From JABJGO01 sp963921245 (GTDB lineage Bacteria; Pseudomonadota; Alphaproteobacteria; Rhodospirillales; Casp-alpha2), in contig CAWUEY030000001.1 of assembly GCA_963921245.4 (NCBI GenBank), forward strand, positions 1,364,001 through 1,428,000: a stretch of DNA of 64,000 nt, read 5' to 3'. Made by a program: the position numbers and the translations under genes. A model generated the notes under the pieces. That model was not told the DNA's origin. It made no database searches and saw nothing but the letters and a program-made list of their open reading frames with translations. Positions 54,377-63,754 of this stretch are shown here, in pieces (position 1 is the stretch's first letter; every line of letters begins with the position of its first letter).

Positions 54377-55561
54377 CTATGCACTCAGGCGATCAAGTCC
54401 GGCCGCCAAATCATCGCGAAGGTCTTCAAAGTTTTCCAAACCGGCATGAATTCGCAATGTCGGCCCCTTATGAGGAAATGTTGTGGCCGAACGGTTTTGT
54501 GAGGGATGGGTAGGAATGAGAAGGCTTTCATAGCCACCCCAGCTATATCCCATGGCGTAGAGTTCCATTCCGTTCAGCATTTTGTTTACAGATTCCGTTG
54601 AGTATTCTCTCAGAACGACGCCAAACAAGCCTGACGCGCCGGAAAAATCCCGTTTCCAGAACTCATGTCCCGGGCAGGATGGGAGGGCGGGGTGAAGAAC
54701 CGTTTGCACTTCGTTCCTTTCCATCAGCCATTCCGCCAGCCTAAGCCCATTCTCATAGTGTTTGGGCAGGCGAACGCCCAACGTGCGCATGCCTCGCAAG
54801 CCCAGGTAGCAAACGTCCGGGCCTGCACAGTAGCCAAAATTTATGGCGGTCTGCCGAAGAACTGGATATAGAGACTCTGTTGCCGTCGCCAACCCCAGCA
54901 TTGTATCGGCGTGACCACCTATATATTTGGTGCCCGCATGGACGGATACATCGACGCCATGTTCAAAGGGTTTGAAGTACAATCCGCCGCTCCATGTGTT
55001 ATCGAAGATCGTCAGAATGTTGCTTTCTTTGGCAACCCTCACCAGAGCGGGTACGTCACAAACCTCAAATGACTCCGAACCGGGTGATTCAATGTAAATG
55101 AGCTTCGTGTTGTTCTTCATGCTGCTTGCGATATTCGCACCGATCATCGGGTCAAAAAATGTAAACTCAACACCTGTTCTTGAAAGAACCTGGTTCGCAA
55201 ACCGCCGCGTTGGACCATACACATTATCGGCAATCAGAACATGGTCACCTGTGCTCGTCAACGCCGATAATGTTGCCGCAATCGCCGCGGCACCGGAGGG
55301 AAAGGTGATTGACCTGTCTCCCCCTTCAAGCGCCGCTACGGCTTCTTCCAGCGCTCTGGTCGTTGATGTTCCCGCTCGACCATAGTGGCTTCCAGCCGGG
55401 TGGTTGTTGCTACGAAAGCTCTCCGCGTCCGGAAAGACAATGGTTGACGCATGAATCGCCGGAATGTTCACCGCACCGTCAAATCGTTGAGGATCTCGCC
55501 CGGCGTGCAGAAGTCGGGTTTCGGTCTTGTGGAGAGACGTCCCTGGGCTTTTCTTGCTCAT
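54377..55561 (-). CDS. metC: Cystathionine beta-lyase
   Basis: This 394-residue PLP enzyme of the Cys/Met metabolism family splits cystathionine to homocysteine, pyruvate and ammonia. SHYGRAGTSTTRALEEAVAA, FPSGAAAIAATLSAL and SVHAGTKYIGGHADTM (PLP Lys) are evident; GYSWGGYESLLIP near the C-terminus favours the beta-lyase subgroup. The ribosome-binding site is weak. It stands alone, 50 bp before hisI on the same strand. Confidence 0.93.
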   Translation of the reverse strand: MSKKSPGTSLHKTETRLLHAGRDPQRFDGAVNIPAIHASTIVFPDAESFRSNNHPAGSHYGRAGTSTTRALEEAVAALEGGDRSITFPSGAAAIAATLSALTSTGDHVLIADNVYGPTRRFANQVLSRTGVEFTFFDPMIGANIASSMKNNTKLIYIESPGSESFEVCDVPALVRVAKESNILTIFDNTWSGGLYFKPFEHGVDVSVHAGTKYIGGHADTMLGLATATESLYPVLRQTAINFGYCAGPDVCYLGLRGMRTLGVRLPKHYENGLRLAEWLMERNEVQTVLHPALPSCPGHEFWKRDFSGASGLFGVVLREYSTESVNKMLNGMELYAMGYSWGGYESLLIPTHPSQNRSATTFPHKGPTLRIHAGLENFEDLRDDLAAGLDRLSA

Positions 55562-55818
55562 TGTTTCACAACTCAGCTTTTTTCCGGAAAACGCGGTTAT
55601 GGCTGTCTTTAAATCACGAATAAAGCACTAAATTCCTGAATTACCATAGCGAATTCAAGTGCCTGAACAGGGTTGCTCAACAAATTTGACAATTTCATTG
55701 CGTCTAATTGCTTGAGCCCGCTGTAAAAAACGTGCTACGTCTTGGGCGTTCGGTGAATAACAGACGTCGGACGTGGGAAATAATCTCTTGCAAAAAGCTA
55801 TCAGGGAGCACTGATAAA

Positions 55819-56841
55819 ATGAAAAAGACTCTTTCGAGTATTGCTGCGTTTGCTGCAGCGGCTGTCGTTTCTGCTGGCGTTTCAGCGGGTACGCTTGAGG
55901 ACGTTAAAGAACGTGGTGAACTGAATTGTATCGTGACAACCGGCCTGACAGGTTTTGCGTTTACGGACGAAAACGGTCGTTGGGATGGTTTTGATGCATC
56001 TTACTGTCGCGCTGTCGCTGCTGCAGTACTGGGTAGTGGTGAAAAAGTTAAGTTCGTGCCGACAACGGGTAAAACCCGCTTTACAGCCCTTAATTCTGGT
56101 GAGGGCGATGTCCTCTACCGGAACACAACTGTTACCATGGGCCGTGATGTTGACCTCAAGTTGACGTTCCTGGGCGTGAACTACTATGACGGTCAGGGCT
56201 TCTTGGTCCCCAAATCATTGGGCGTAACCAGCGCTACGGAGCTCGACGGTGCATCTGTTTGCATTCAGACAGGTACGACCACTGAGTTGAACCTTGCTGA
56301 CTTCTTCCGTTCAAACGGCATCTCCTACGAGCCGGTTGCAATCGAAACCAATGAAGAAGGTCAAACCAACTATCTTGCTGGTCGTTGTGACGTGTACACC
56401 ACGGATGCTTCCGGTCTTGCTGCAACCCGTGCGACTTTCGACAATCCGGATGACCACATCATTCTGCCGGAAATCATTTCCAAAGAACCGCTTGGTCCGG
56501 CTGTTCGTCAAGGCGACGACCAGTGGGCTGACGTAAACCGCTGGATTCTGAATGTTGTTGTTGCTGCTGAAGAGCTGGGCATCAATTCCGAAAACGTGGA
56601 TGAACTCGCTGCTGCACCGACCAACAATCCTTCCATCAACCGTATTCTGGGAACGGAAGGTAATTTCGGTGAAATGATCGGTCTTGACAATCAATGGGCC
56701 GTTCGTGTGATCAAAGCCATGGGTAACTATGGTGAGAATTTCGATCGCAACATAGGTCCGGACACACCAATCGCTCTTGAGCGTGGTCTCAACGCTCAGT
56801 GGACCGATGGCGGATTGATGTACTCCGCACCGATCCGTTAA
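55819..56841 (+). CDS. aapJ: General L-amino acid ABC transporter, periplasmic binding protein
   Basis: The 340-residue precursor has a signal peptide (MKKTLSSIAAF onward, cleavage near VSA-GT), then LEDVKERGELNCIVTTGLTG, FDASYCRAVAAAVLG and RNTTVTMGRDVDL, typical of AapJ/BztA. GGGAG lies about 10 nt before the ATG; a longer frame upstream would displace the signal peptide. Codon choice is strongly biased to highly used codons (GGT, CGT, GAA), consistent with high expression. A hairpin lies between it and aapQ. Confidence 0.95.
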   Translation: MKKTLSSIAAFAAAAVVSAGVSAGTLEDVKERGELNCIVTTGLTGFAFTDENGRWDGFDASYCRAVAAAVLGSGEKVKFVPTTGKTRFTALNSGEGDVLYRNTTVTMGRDVDLKLTFLGVNYYDGQGFLVPKSLGVTSATELDGASVCIQTGTTTELNLADFFRSNGISYEPVAIETNEEGQTNYLAGRCDVYTTDASGLAATRATFDNPDDHIILPEIISKEPLGPAVRQGDDQWADVNRWILNVVVAAEELGINSENVDELAAAPTNNPSINRILGTEGNFGEMIGLDNQWAVRVIKAMGNYGENFDRNIGPDTPIALERGLNAQWTDGGLMYSAPIR

Positions 56842-56855
56842 GGATATTAGACATT

Positions 56856-56882
56856 CGGGTGGCCCTTGTGGCCGCCCGTTTT
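56856..56882 (+). terminator. Attenuator-like hairpin between aapJ and aapQ
   Basis: A 9-bp stem with one wobble (CGGGTGGCC/GGCCGCCCG), loop CTTGT and TTTT tail lies just after aapJ. Such hairpins often protect the binding-protein mRNA and reduce permease expression. Confidence 0.72.
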
Positions 56883-57006
56883 GTCTTGCCCGAAGAGACC
56901 GTTTCTATTGGGAAAACGTGAACGTGGATCAACCACGTCACGTCGATTGCGGATCCCCGTGACCGGTGCCCGGGGAGAAAAAAAACAGGGGAGACAACAG
57001 AGCGTC

Positions 57007-58203
57007 ATGTCTACAGTAGCGCTTTCTACAGATGACCAGGGGGGTTCATTACTAAGATTATGGCGAAACAAGGAATCCCGTTCGGTCATCATACAAATAA
57101 TAACAATCGCGATTCTTTTCGCATTCCTGGCGTTCATTGTTAACAACGCCGCAACGAACCTGGAAAAAATTGGCAAAGGTTACAGTTTCGATTTTCTAGA
57201 CGAAGCGGCCAACTACGACATCTCTCAACGGCCTATCGAGTACGACTCTCAGAGCAGTCACTGGCGCGCCATGTTTGTGGGGATCCTCAACACTCTCATG
57301 GTTGCCGTTTTTGGTATTGTTCTGGCCACAATCCTCGGGTTTTTCATGGGCGTTATTCGTCTCTCGCCGAACTGGATCGCCAGCCGTATTGTTTACTGCG
57401 TCATTGAGTTCGTTCGAAATGTGCCGGTTCTGCTCCATATTTTGCTGATCCACGGCATCGTTGTGAACGTGTTACCCCATCCGAAGAATGCCATAAACAT
57501 CGCCGACACGTTTTTCCTGTCCAATCGCGGTTTTTACATACCCGATCCAGTTGTCGGCGATTTGTTTTTCCTGACGATAATTGCCTTTTTTACGGGTATT
57601 GCCGGGGCCGTCTATTATTCAAAACGTGCCAAGAAACTTCAGGACGCCACGGGTCAACAATCTCCTGTTTTGTATGCGAGCCTCGGTCTCATTCTCGGAT
57701 TGCCGATCATTGTGTTTCTTGTAACCGGCATGCCGCTTGAGTGGGTTGCGGCTACGCAAGGTACCTTCAATTTAAAAGGCGGATTGCCGCTTCGTCCCGA
57801 GTTCATGTCGCTATGGCTTGCGCTGTCCATCTACACAGCCTGTTTCATCGCCGAAATCGTGCGGGCGGGCATTCAGGCCGTCAATTACGGGCAGACCGAA
57901 GCCTCCTATGCCCTGGGCCTCCCGCGCGGGCGGACCATGAACCTGGTGATTATCCCCCAGGCTCTGCGCGTTATCATTCCACCGTTGAACAGCCAGTACC
58001 TCAACCTTACCAAAAACTCGTCTTTGGCAATTGCGGTTGGCTATATGGATATCGTTGGCACTATTGGCGGCGTTTCCCTTAACCAGACCGGACGTGAAAT
58101 GGAATGCATGACAATTGTCCTCGTCCTGTATTTGAGTATGTCATTGATCATATCGTCGATCATGAACTGGTATAACAAACGAATAAAACTGGTCGAACGG
58201 TGA
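57007..58203 (+). CDS. aapQ: General L-amino acid ABC transporter permease AapQ
   Basis: This 398-residue inner-membrane permease has about eight spans, with WRAMFVGILNTLMVAVFG and the EAA loop EASYALGLPRGRTMNLVIIP. QYLNLTKNSSLAIAVGYMDI is a family signature. The start at ATG yields the usual length; a frame extending 47 codons upstream overlaps the hairpin and is rejected. It is followed by aapM after 10 bp. Confidence 0.94.
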   Translation: MSTVALSTDDQGGSLLRLWRNKESRSVIIQIITIAILFAFLAFIVNNAATNLEKIGKGYSFDFLDEAANYDISQRPIEYDSQSSHWRAMFVGILNTLMVAVFGIVLATILGFFMGVIRLSPNWIASRIVYCVIEFVRNVPVLLHILLIHGIVVNVLPHPKNAINIADTFFLSNRGFYIPDPVVGDLFFLTIIAFFTGIAGAVYYSKRAKKLQDATGQQSPVLYASLGLILGLPIIVFLVTGMPLEWVAATQGTFNLKGGLPLRPEFMSLWLALSIYTACFIAEIVRAGIQAVNYGQTEASYALGLPRGRTMNLVIIPQALRVIIPPLNSQYLNLTKNSSLAIAVGYMDIVGTIGGVSLNQTGREMECMTIVLVLYLSMSLIISSIMNWYNKRIKLVER

Positions 58204-58213
58204 GGAGGGCGAT

Positions 58214-59347
58214 ATGACCATAAATACTGATACCGCCCTCGAAACGGGCAAATTCGCCCCCGGCACGCACCCGAGCCTGCCACCGCCGCCCGGGACGAGT
58301 GGGCCGGCGCGATGGATGAAAGACAATCTGTTTTCTTCCGTCTCCAACACGATACTGACGATTGTCTCGGTTTACGTCATTTACCTCGTCATTTCCAAGG
58401 CCGGTGCCTGGCTGTTCTGGGATGCCGTCGTAAATGCCGATAGCCGTGAAGGCTGCCGGGCCGTTGGCACCGGTGCATGCTGGGCCATTGTTGTTGCCAA
58501 CTTCAACAAGTCCATTTACGGGTTTTATCCGGAAGCCGAACGGTGGCGTTTGAACCTGGATTTCATCCTGTTGTTTGTGGCGCTGGGACCAATCCTTTTT
58601 GACAAGTTCCCCGCCAGAAAGAATATGCTCTGGTTTTCTGTAGCTTATCCTTTCCTGTCAATCTGGCTGATTTTGGGCGGTTGGGGACTTGAACCCGTGG
58701 ACACCGCTCTCTTTGGCGGCGTTATGCTGACCTTGATCATCGGCGTCACCGGCATCAGTTTTTCGTTGCCACTTGGTATACTTCTCGCCTTGGGTCGGTA
58801 TTCGAACCTTCCTGTCATGCGCATGGTTTGTACCATGTTCATTGAATTTATCCGGGGTGTTCCGCTGATTGCGTTGTTGTTTGTTGCGTCCACGATGCTG
58901 AACTACTTTCTGCCGCCAGGGGTTGAATTTGACCTCTTGTTGAGGGTTCTCATCATGGTAACCCTGTTTTCGGCAGCTTATCTGGCCGAGGTGATCAGAG
59001 GCGGCCTGCAATCTCTGCCTAAAGGACAGTTTGAAGCTGCCGATGCCATGGGTTTGAAGTACTGGCAAGCCATGCGATTGATTGTTCTGCCGCAGGCTCT
59101 GAAGGTATCTATACCCGGTATCGTGAACACATTTATTGGCTTGTACAAAGATACAACTCTGGTGCTTATCATCGGCCTGCTGGACGTGTTGGGGATTATG
59201 AAATCCACACTCGCCAACCCGGCCTGGAATGGCCTAGCCGAGGAAGCCTACCTATACACAGCCGTTTTCTTCTTCATCAGTTGTTTCGCTATGTCGCGAT
59301 ATTCTCTCTATCTAGAGAATAAGCTGCATACCGGACACAAACGCTAA
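58214..59347 (+). CDS. aapM: General L-amino acid ABC transporter permease AapM
   Basis: This 377-residue second permease has a proline-rich N-terminus (THPSLPPPPGTSGPARW), about eight spans and the EAA loop FEAADAMGLKYWQAMRLIVL. FIEFIRGVPLIALLF and FIGLYKDTTLVLIIGLLD are typical. GAGGAGG precedes ATG. Together with AapQ it forms the heterodimeric pore. Confidence 0.95.
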   Translation: MTINTDTALETGKFAPGTHPSLPPPPGTSGPARWMKDNLFSSVSNTILTIVSVYVIYLVISKAGAWLFWDAVVNADSREGCRAVGTGACWAIVVANFNKSIYGFYPEAERWRLNLDFILLFVALGPILFDKFPARKNMLWFSVAYPFLSIWLILGGWGLEPVDTALFGGVMLTLIIGVTGISFSLPLGILLALGRYSNLPVMRMVCTMFIEFIRGVPLIALLFVASTMLNYFLPPGVEFDLLLRVLIMVTLFSAAYLAEVIRGGLQSLPKGQFEAADAMGLKYWQAMRLIVLPQALKVSIPGIVNTFIGLYKDTTLVLIIGLLDVLGIMKSTLANPAWNGLAEEAYLYTAVFFFISCFAMSRYSLYLENKLHTGHKR

Positions 59348-59379
59348 TGCTAATATAGTAATATAGGGAGACCGCGATT

Positions 59380-60150
59380 ATGAGTGAACAAGCGGCAACC
59401 ATCTCAGTCAGCGATGAGATCGCTATTCAAATCACGGCTATGCACAAGTGGTATGGCGAATTTCATGTCCTGAAAGACATCAACCTTACTGTAAACAAGG
59501 GCGAACGTCTGGTAATTTGTGGTCCGTCCGGTTCCGGCAAATCCACAATGATTCGCTGCATCAACCGTCTTGAAGAGCATCAGAAAGGCTCCATCGTTGT
59601 GGATGGTATTGAGCTGACTGATGATCTGAAAAACATTGATGCGGTCCGGCGGGAAGTGGGCATGGTGTTTCAGCACTTCAACCTCTTTCCCCACCTGAGT
59701 GTGCTCGAAAATTGTACGCTGGCACCTATTTGGGTTCGCAAGACACCCAAAAGAGAAGCCGAAGAAACGGCCATGCATTTCCTTGAGCGCGTAAAAATCC
59801 CTGACCAGGCCAGAAAATTCCCGGGCCAACTATCGGGTGGTCAGCAACAACGTGTGGCAATTGCGCGCTCACTTTGCATGAACCCGCGCATCATGCTGTT
59901 TGACGAGCCCACCTCGGCTCTTGATCCGGAAATGATTTCAGAAGTTCTTGATACCATGATTGATCTGGCGGAAACCGGCATGACCATGCTTTGTGTGACT
60001 CACGAAATGGGTTTTGCCCGAAAAGTCGCCAATCGCGTCATCTTCATGGACGGTGGAGAAATCATCGAGCAGAACGAACCGGCAGAGTTCTTCAACAATC
60101 CACAATCAGATCGCACAAAGCTCTTCCTGAGCCAAATTCTAGATCACTAA
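59380..60150 (+). CDS. aapP: General L-amino acid ABC transporter ATPase AapP
   Basis: This 256-residue polar-amino-acid-type ATPase has Walker A GPSGSGKST, Q-loop FQHFNLFPHLSVLEN, signature LSGGQQQRVAIARSL, Walker B LFDEPTSALDPE and H-loop VTHEMGFAR. It closes aapJQMP and is followed by a terminator. Confidence 0.97.
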   Translation: MSEQAATISVSDEIAIQITAMHKWYGEFHVLKDINLTVNKGERLVICGPSGSGKSTMIRCINRLEEHQKGSIVVDGIELTDDLKNIDAVRREVGMVFQHFNLFPHLSVLENCTLAPIWVRKTPKREAEETAMHFLERVKIPDQARKFPGQLSGGQQQRVAIARSLCMNPRIMLFDEPTSALDPEMISEVLDTMIDLAETGMTMLCVTHEMGFARKVANRVIFMDGGEIIEQNEPAEFFNNPQSDRTKLFLSQILDH

Positions 60151-60175
60151 TACCCGTTCATATCGGAAAATTCCA

Positions 60176-60204
60176 CCCTCTCACGTTCTGTGAGGGGGCT
60201 TTTT
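60176..60204 (+). terminator. Intrinsic terminator after aapP
   Basis: A 9-bp stem with one G-T pair (CCCTCTCAC/GTGAGGGGG), loop GTTCT, is followed by CTTTTT. It also overlaps the stop of the convergent acetyltransferase gene and may act in both directions. Confidence 0.85.
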
Positions 60205-60721
60205 ATGGCAAGGGATCGAATGTTCCGCCAAACACTTTCAAGGCGCGCGGGTCGATAATGGTGACAGTTTTCTGGCCAATGGGTTCAAAACCAGCTTTCT
60301 GGTAGGTTGGTAACGCCTTGGCGTGATCTTCTGTACAGGTGTGAACCCAAACACGCCCGGGGTTCGATTGCCAGGCCTGATCAATAGCCCACCGCAAAAA
60401 ATACTGCCCCAGACCACGACCGATAAAAGCTTTCATAAGACCGAAAAAAACCAATTCCACCTCACCCTGGGAGCGCCGGTCCAACTCACAATAGCCCGCA
60501 GGGACCCCCCTAACGTAGAGAACAAAAATCTCGACCAGATCATTACATATGATCGCGCTCAGGGTCTCGTCATCCATGACCCGGCGTTCCCACCACAACC
60601 AGTCACCACCGACGGTGTTATAAAGAAACCGGTAGAACTCAACGGTAGGGGTCTCGGCGCGAAGAATGGCGATTTTCTCTGCGGGAACAGGCGGGGTCGG
60701 AGTTGCTGGCCGGGATGTCAT
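60203..60721 (-). CDS. GNAT family N-acetyltransferase
   Basis: This acetyltransferase of about 172 residues has the acetyl-CoA motif A in VFFGLMKAFIGRGLGQYFLR (V/I-x-x-x-GRGLG) and the C-terminal motif B region YQKAGFEPIG. FYRFLYNTVGGDWLWWERR and VWVHTCTEDH are typical of a GNAT subgroup common in alphaproteobacteria. The ATG selected lies right after GGAG with too short a spacing, so the start is uncertain; translation may be coupled to sseA, which ends 56 bp upstream. The substrate is unknown. Confidence 0.82.
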   Translation of the reverse strand: MTSRPATPTPPVPAEKIAILRAETPTVEFYRFLYNTVGGDWLWWERRVMDDETLSAIICNDLVEIFVLYVRGVPAGYCELDRRSQGEVELVFFGLMKAFIGRGLGQYFLRWAIDQAWQSNPGRVWVHTCTEDHAKALPTYQKAGFEPIGQKTVTIIDPRALKVFGGTFDPLP

Positions 60722-60776
60722 CTCCAGTGAGGTAATGACACTGTTGATGAGCGGGGGCTGATCGCAACCCGTGCTG

Positions 60777-61634
60777 TCAGGATGTTTCAATGGGATTGTC
60801 CGTATTTCCGGCCCATTCCACCCAGGAACCATCAAACACGGCAAAGTCCTCGACGCCAATCAGATGAAGGGCAAAGGCCAGACAGGACGCCGTAATGCCT
60901 GTCCCACATGTCGTGATAATGGGTTTGGAAAGGTCAACACCCGCGCTCTCGAAAGCATCCCGTATTTCGTCGGCGGTTCGCATGGTGCCAAAAGAGCCAA
61001 CATCGACCACCCTGTTGAAGGGAACATTCACGCTGCCTGGAATGTGACCGGACGGCAATCCGGGGCGAGGTTCGGGTTCCGACCCTGCAAACCGTCCTGG
61101 TGAACGGGCGTCTATCACCTGTGCCCGGTTTCTGTCGATGTTTGATCGTACCTGGTTCATTGAGCGAACAAGGAAATTGTTGAAACGCGCCGTAAAGTGC
61201 CGTTCTCGAGGTAGCGGCGGCAAGTCTTCTACAGGTCGGTTTTCGTCCAGCCATTTGGGCAAACCGCCATTCAAAACAGAAACGTCAGTGTGCCCGAAGG
61301 CGCGAAAGGTCCACCATACCCGATGTGCTGCCATATACCCGCCGTTACCGTCATAAGCAACAATGCGCACCCCATCGCCAAGTCCCAGCTTGCGAACGCG
61401 AGACGAGAATTTCTCAGGCGACGGAAGCATATGGGGCAGGGGATTATCCGTATCAGCAATCTCATCAACATCAAAAAAGACCGCTCCCGGAATATGGCAG
61501 TTTTCATACTCCGCCCGGGGGTCGCGCTCCGACCCCGGCATGAACCATGTCGCATCAACAACCCTCACATCGGGCGCACTCAGATGCTCTTCCAACCATT
61601 GTGTCGAAACGAGTGAATGGGGATTGGTGAACAT
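60777..61634 (-). CDS. sseA: 3-mercaptopyruvate sulfurtransferase
   Basis: This 285-residue protein has two rhodanese domains: the inactive N-terminal one (VRVVDATWFMPGSERD, HIPGAVFFDVDEIAD) and the catalytic one (QVIDARSPGRFAG, GHIPGSVNVPF), with active Cys in CGTGITASC, close to the CGSGVTA of mercaptopyruvate enzymes. It moves sulfur from 3-mercaptopyruvate to acceptors. AAGGAAAAC precedes the ATG, which was preferred over an upstream start inside cysK. It is 19 bp after cysK, consistent with a cysteine-sulfur operon. Confidence 0.93.
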   Translation of the reverse strand: MFTNPHSLVSTQWLEEHLSAPDVRVVDATWFMPGSERDPRAEYENCHIPGAVFFDVDEIADTDNPLPHMLPSPEKFSSRVRKLGLGDGVRIVAYDGNGGYMAAHRVWWTFRAFGHTDVSVLNGGLPKWLDENRPVEDLPPLPRERHFTARFNNFLVRSMNQVRSNIDRNRAQVIDARSPGRFAGSEPEPRPGLPSGHIPGSVNVPFNRVVDVGSFGTMRTADEIRDAFESAGVDLSKPIITTCGTGITASCLAFALHLIGVEDFAVFDGSWVEWAGNTDNPIETS

Positions 61635-61653
61635 ACTGTTTTCCTTGTCTTGT

Positions 61654-62658
61654 TCAGCTATCAAACCACGATGGTACCGGCAGATCTTTTGATCGCAGAA
61701 ACGCCGGATTGAACAACTTGCTCTGGTAGCGGTTGCCGGTATCGCAGAGGATCGTAACAATGGTGTGGCCCGGCCCCATCTCTTTGGCGAGGTGAATGGC
61801 ACCGGCGACATTGATGCCGCTGGATCCACCGAGACACAGGCCCTCTTCCCTCAGCAAGTCAAAGATCAGGGGAACGGCCTCAGAATCGGGAATCTGATAG
61901 GGTTTGTCGACCGTAATATCATCGATCATGCAGGTTACACGCCCAAGACCGATTCCTTCCGTGATTGAGCTGCCCTCGGATTTAACGTCACCGTTAGCAA
62001 AGTAACTGTACATGGCGGCCCCCATGGGGTCGGCAACGCCAATCGTGATATCCCGGCTCTGTTCCTTCAGAAACAATGAGGTTCCGGCCAGAGTGCCGCC
62101 GGTACCAACGGCGCAGATAAATCCGTCAACCCTGCCGTCAGTCTGTTCCCAGATTTCCGGGCCTGTGGTGTTGTAATGCGCCATACGATTGGCTCGATTG
62201 TTCCATTGATCAGCAAAAATTACGCCGTGCTTTTCTATTTTCGCAAGACCTTCAGCCATCCGTCTGGCGACGTGTTGATAGTTCCCCGGATCGGAAAACG
62301 GTTTGGCCGGGGATTCAATCAGGTCGGCACCATAGAGACGCAAGGTCTCCTTCTTCTCCTGACTTTGCGTATCAGGGATGACGATGCGGGTCCTGAACCC
62401 CATCGCATTGGCGACAAGGGCCAGCCCGATGCCGGTATTTCCCGCTGTTGCCTCGACAATCAGGCCGCCGGGTTCAAGATCACCCTTCGCAACGGCGTCC
62501 TGTATGATGGACAGCGCCGCCCGATCTTTGACCGAACTTCCGGGGTTCATAAACTCGGCCTTGCCAAGGATTGTACACCCCGTTTCCTCGGAAGCCCGTT
62601 TAAGCTTGATGAGCGGCGTGTTACCGATGGTGTCTGTAAAACCGTCGCGTACGTGCAT
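61654..62658 (-). CDS. cysK: Cysteine synthase (O-acetylserine sulfhydrylase)
   Basis: This 334-residue PLP enzyme joins sulfide to O-acetylserine. IGNTPLIKLKRASEE, NPGSSVKDRAA (PLP Lys), EATAGNTGIGLALVA and AVGTGGTLAGTSLFLKE are characteristic; GGSSGINVAGA lies near the C-terminus. A frame reaching 40 codons upstream contains no family residues, so the ATG before HVRDGFTDTIG was taken. It is upstream of sseA and downstream of the Nudix gene on the same strand. Confidence 0.92.
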   Translation of the reverse strand: MHVRDGFTDTIGNTPLIKLKRASEETGCTILGKAEFMNPGSSVKDRAALSIIQDAVAKGDLEPGGLIVEATAGNTGIGLALVANAMGFRTRIVIPDTQSQEKKETLRLYGADLIESPAKPFSDPGNYQHVARRMAEGLAKIEKHGVIFADQWNNRANRMAHYNTTGPEIWEQTDGRVDGFICAVGTGGTLAGTSLFLKEQSRDITIGVADPMGAAMYSYFANGDVKSEGSSITEGIGLGRVTCMIDDITVDKPYQIPDSEAVPLIFDLLREEGLCLGGSSGINVAGAIHLAKEMGPGHTIVTILCDTGNRYQSKLFNPAFLRSKDLPVPSWFDS

Positions 62659-62737
62659 GAAAATCGTCACTAACCCCAGTGAAAGAATCAACGAGATATA
62701 GGCTTTTGCGAACCGTGAAACAAGAAAGGACGGGTCT

Positions 62738-63379
62738 TTATGACCAGCGTTGACGCAATTCTTCGTGATGGGCGGCAAACCACTGAAGAGCTATAATTGC
62801 AATTGCACTGTGCACCTTGCCTTCAGTCAGCAAGTCGGCGGCTTCTTGCGGTGTAGCCGTGAATACACGGATATCTTCACCTTCCTCGTCCAAACCATGT
62901 ATTCCGGCAACAGAGCAACTGTCCACGTTTGCACAGAAAAGGGATAATGGTTCGTTTACCGCACCGGCACTGAGATGAAGATCCATTACATGATCAATCT
63001 CCAATGCCGTACAGTTTGCCTCTTCCTGCAGCTCTCGTTTCGCCACCTCTTCGGGCGGTTCACCTTCTTCGATAACCCCGGCAACGATCTCAATCAGCCA
63101 GGGCGTCGAAGACTCTTTGGCGTAAATCACGCCTTTTTCCATGGCGGCCCAGGCGCCGGCGCGAAACTGTTCAATCAGTACCAACCGGTCACGTTTTGCA
63201 TCATAGGGTAAAACCGCCGATACGGCACCTCGTTGAAAAACCTCTCGCGAGATTTCTTCACTCCATCCGCCTGCAAACTTACGGTGTTTAAAATGGTAGC
63301 GGGTCATTTGAAAGTATGCCTGAAAGATGTTTTCCCGATTGGTAACTTCGACGTCTTCAGCCGTTTTCCTAATGCTCAT
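62738..63379 (-). CDS. Nudix hydrolase, ADP-ribose pyrophosphatase-like
   Basis: This 213-residue protein resembles NudF/TrgB-type ADP-ribose hydrolases: VSAVLPYDAKRDRLVLIEQFR, then EIVAGVIEEGE and RELQEEANC. The Nudix box G-x5-E-x7-RE-U-x-EE is intact, but the final Gly is Asn. The catalytic glutamates are present, so activity is likely. It is 79 bp upstream of cysK and may be the first gene of that group. Confidence 0.88.
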   Translation of the reverse strand: MSIRKTAEDVEVTNRENIFQAYFQMTRYHFKHRKFAGGWSEEISREVFQRGAVSAVLPYDAKRDRLVLIEQFRAGAWAAMEKGVIYAKESSTPWLIEIVAGVIEEGEPPEEVAKRELQEEANCTALEIDHVMDLHLSAGAVNEPLSLFCANVDSCSVAGIHGLDEEGEDIRVFTATPQEAADLLTEGKVHSAIAIIALQWFAAHHEELRQRWS

Positions 63380-63754
63380 CGATTATTCCCCTGTTTCAGT
63401 CAGCCTCCACCAGGCCGCGCAGTGTTCTTTCTAACCTTAACCAGTAACCTTCCAAACCGGGAAGACCAAATCTGAGCCAGTCGTTGTTACCTGAGAATTT
63501 TCGCGGCAAGATGGCAGATACGTTGACGCCATTTGGCCAACAACAGTGCATTGGGCGGTTTCGGAGCGGTATGTGGCATCATCAAAAAGTTCCGGTTTGC
63601 TCTTGTCTTTTTTCACCCACCCGTCAAGGCCGGGGCTTTTATTTCCGTGACAAACCGGTCGTGATATGGAGTCTTTCAAGGCAAGAAACGGGTAAGGTAA
63701 GAAACGGGACCTCGTGACCAGAATGGCATCCCGGCACAGGAAAGCACTTGGAAC
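63380..63754. other. Intergenic region before the right-edge gene
   Basis: These 375 bp separate the divergent Nudix gene from the partial secreted-protein gene and should hold both promoters. I see a 16-bp direct repeat (two copies, from 63681) and no convincing coding frame; a 162-codon minus-strand frame that overlaps the partial gene has unlikely composition (many Cys and Arg) and is rejected. Confidence 0.5.
63681..63712. repeat. 16-bp spaced direct repeat containing AAGAAACGGG
   Basis: The block AAGAAACGGG occurs twice with 16-bp periodicity (63683 and 63699), each preceded by C or T after G. It lies about 45 bp before the start of the right-edge gene and may be a regulator site or a slippage product. 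Confidence 0.6.

Noticed and set aside
55562..55680. SAM-II riboswitch upstream of metC
   Set aside because: I looked for the conserved pseudoknot sequence elements on the minus strand and could not find them.
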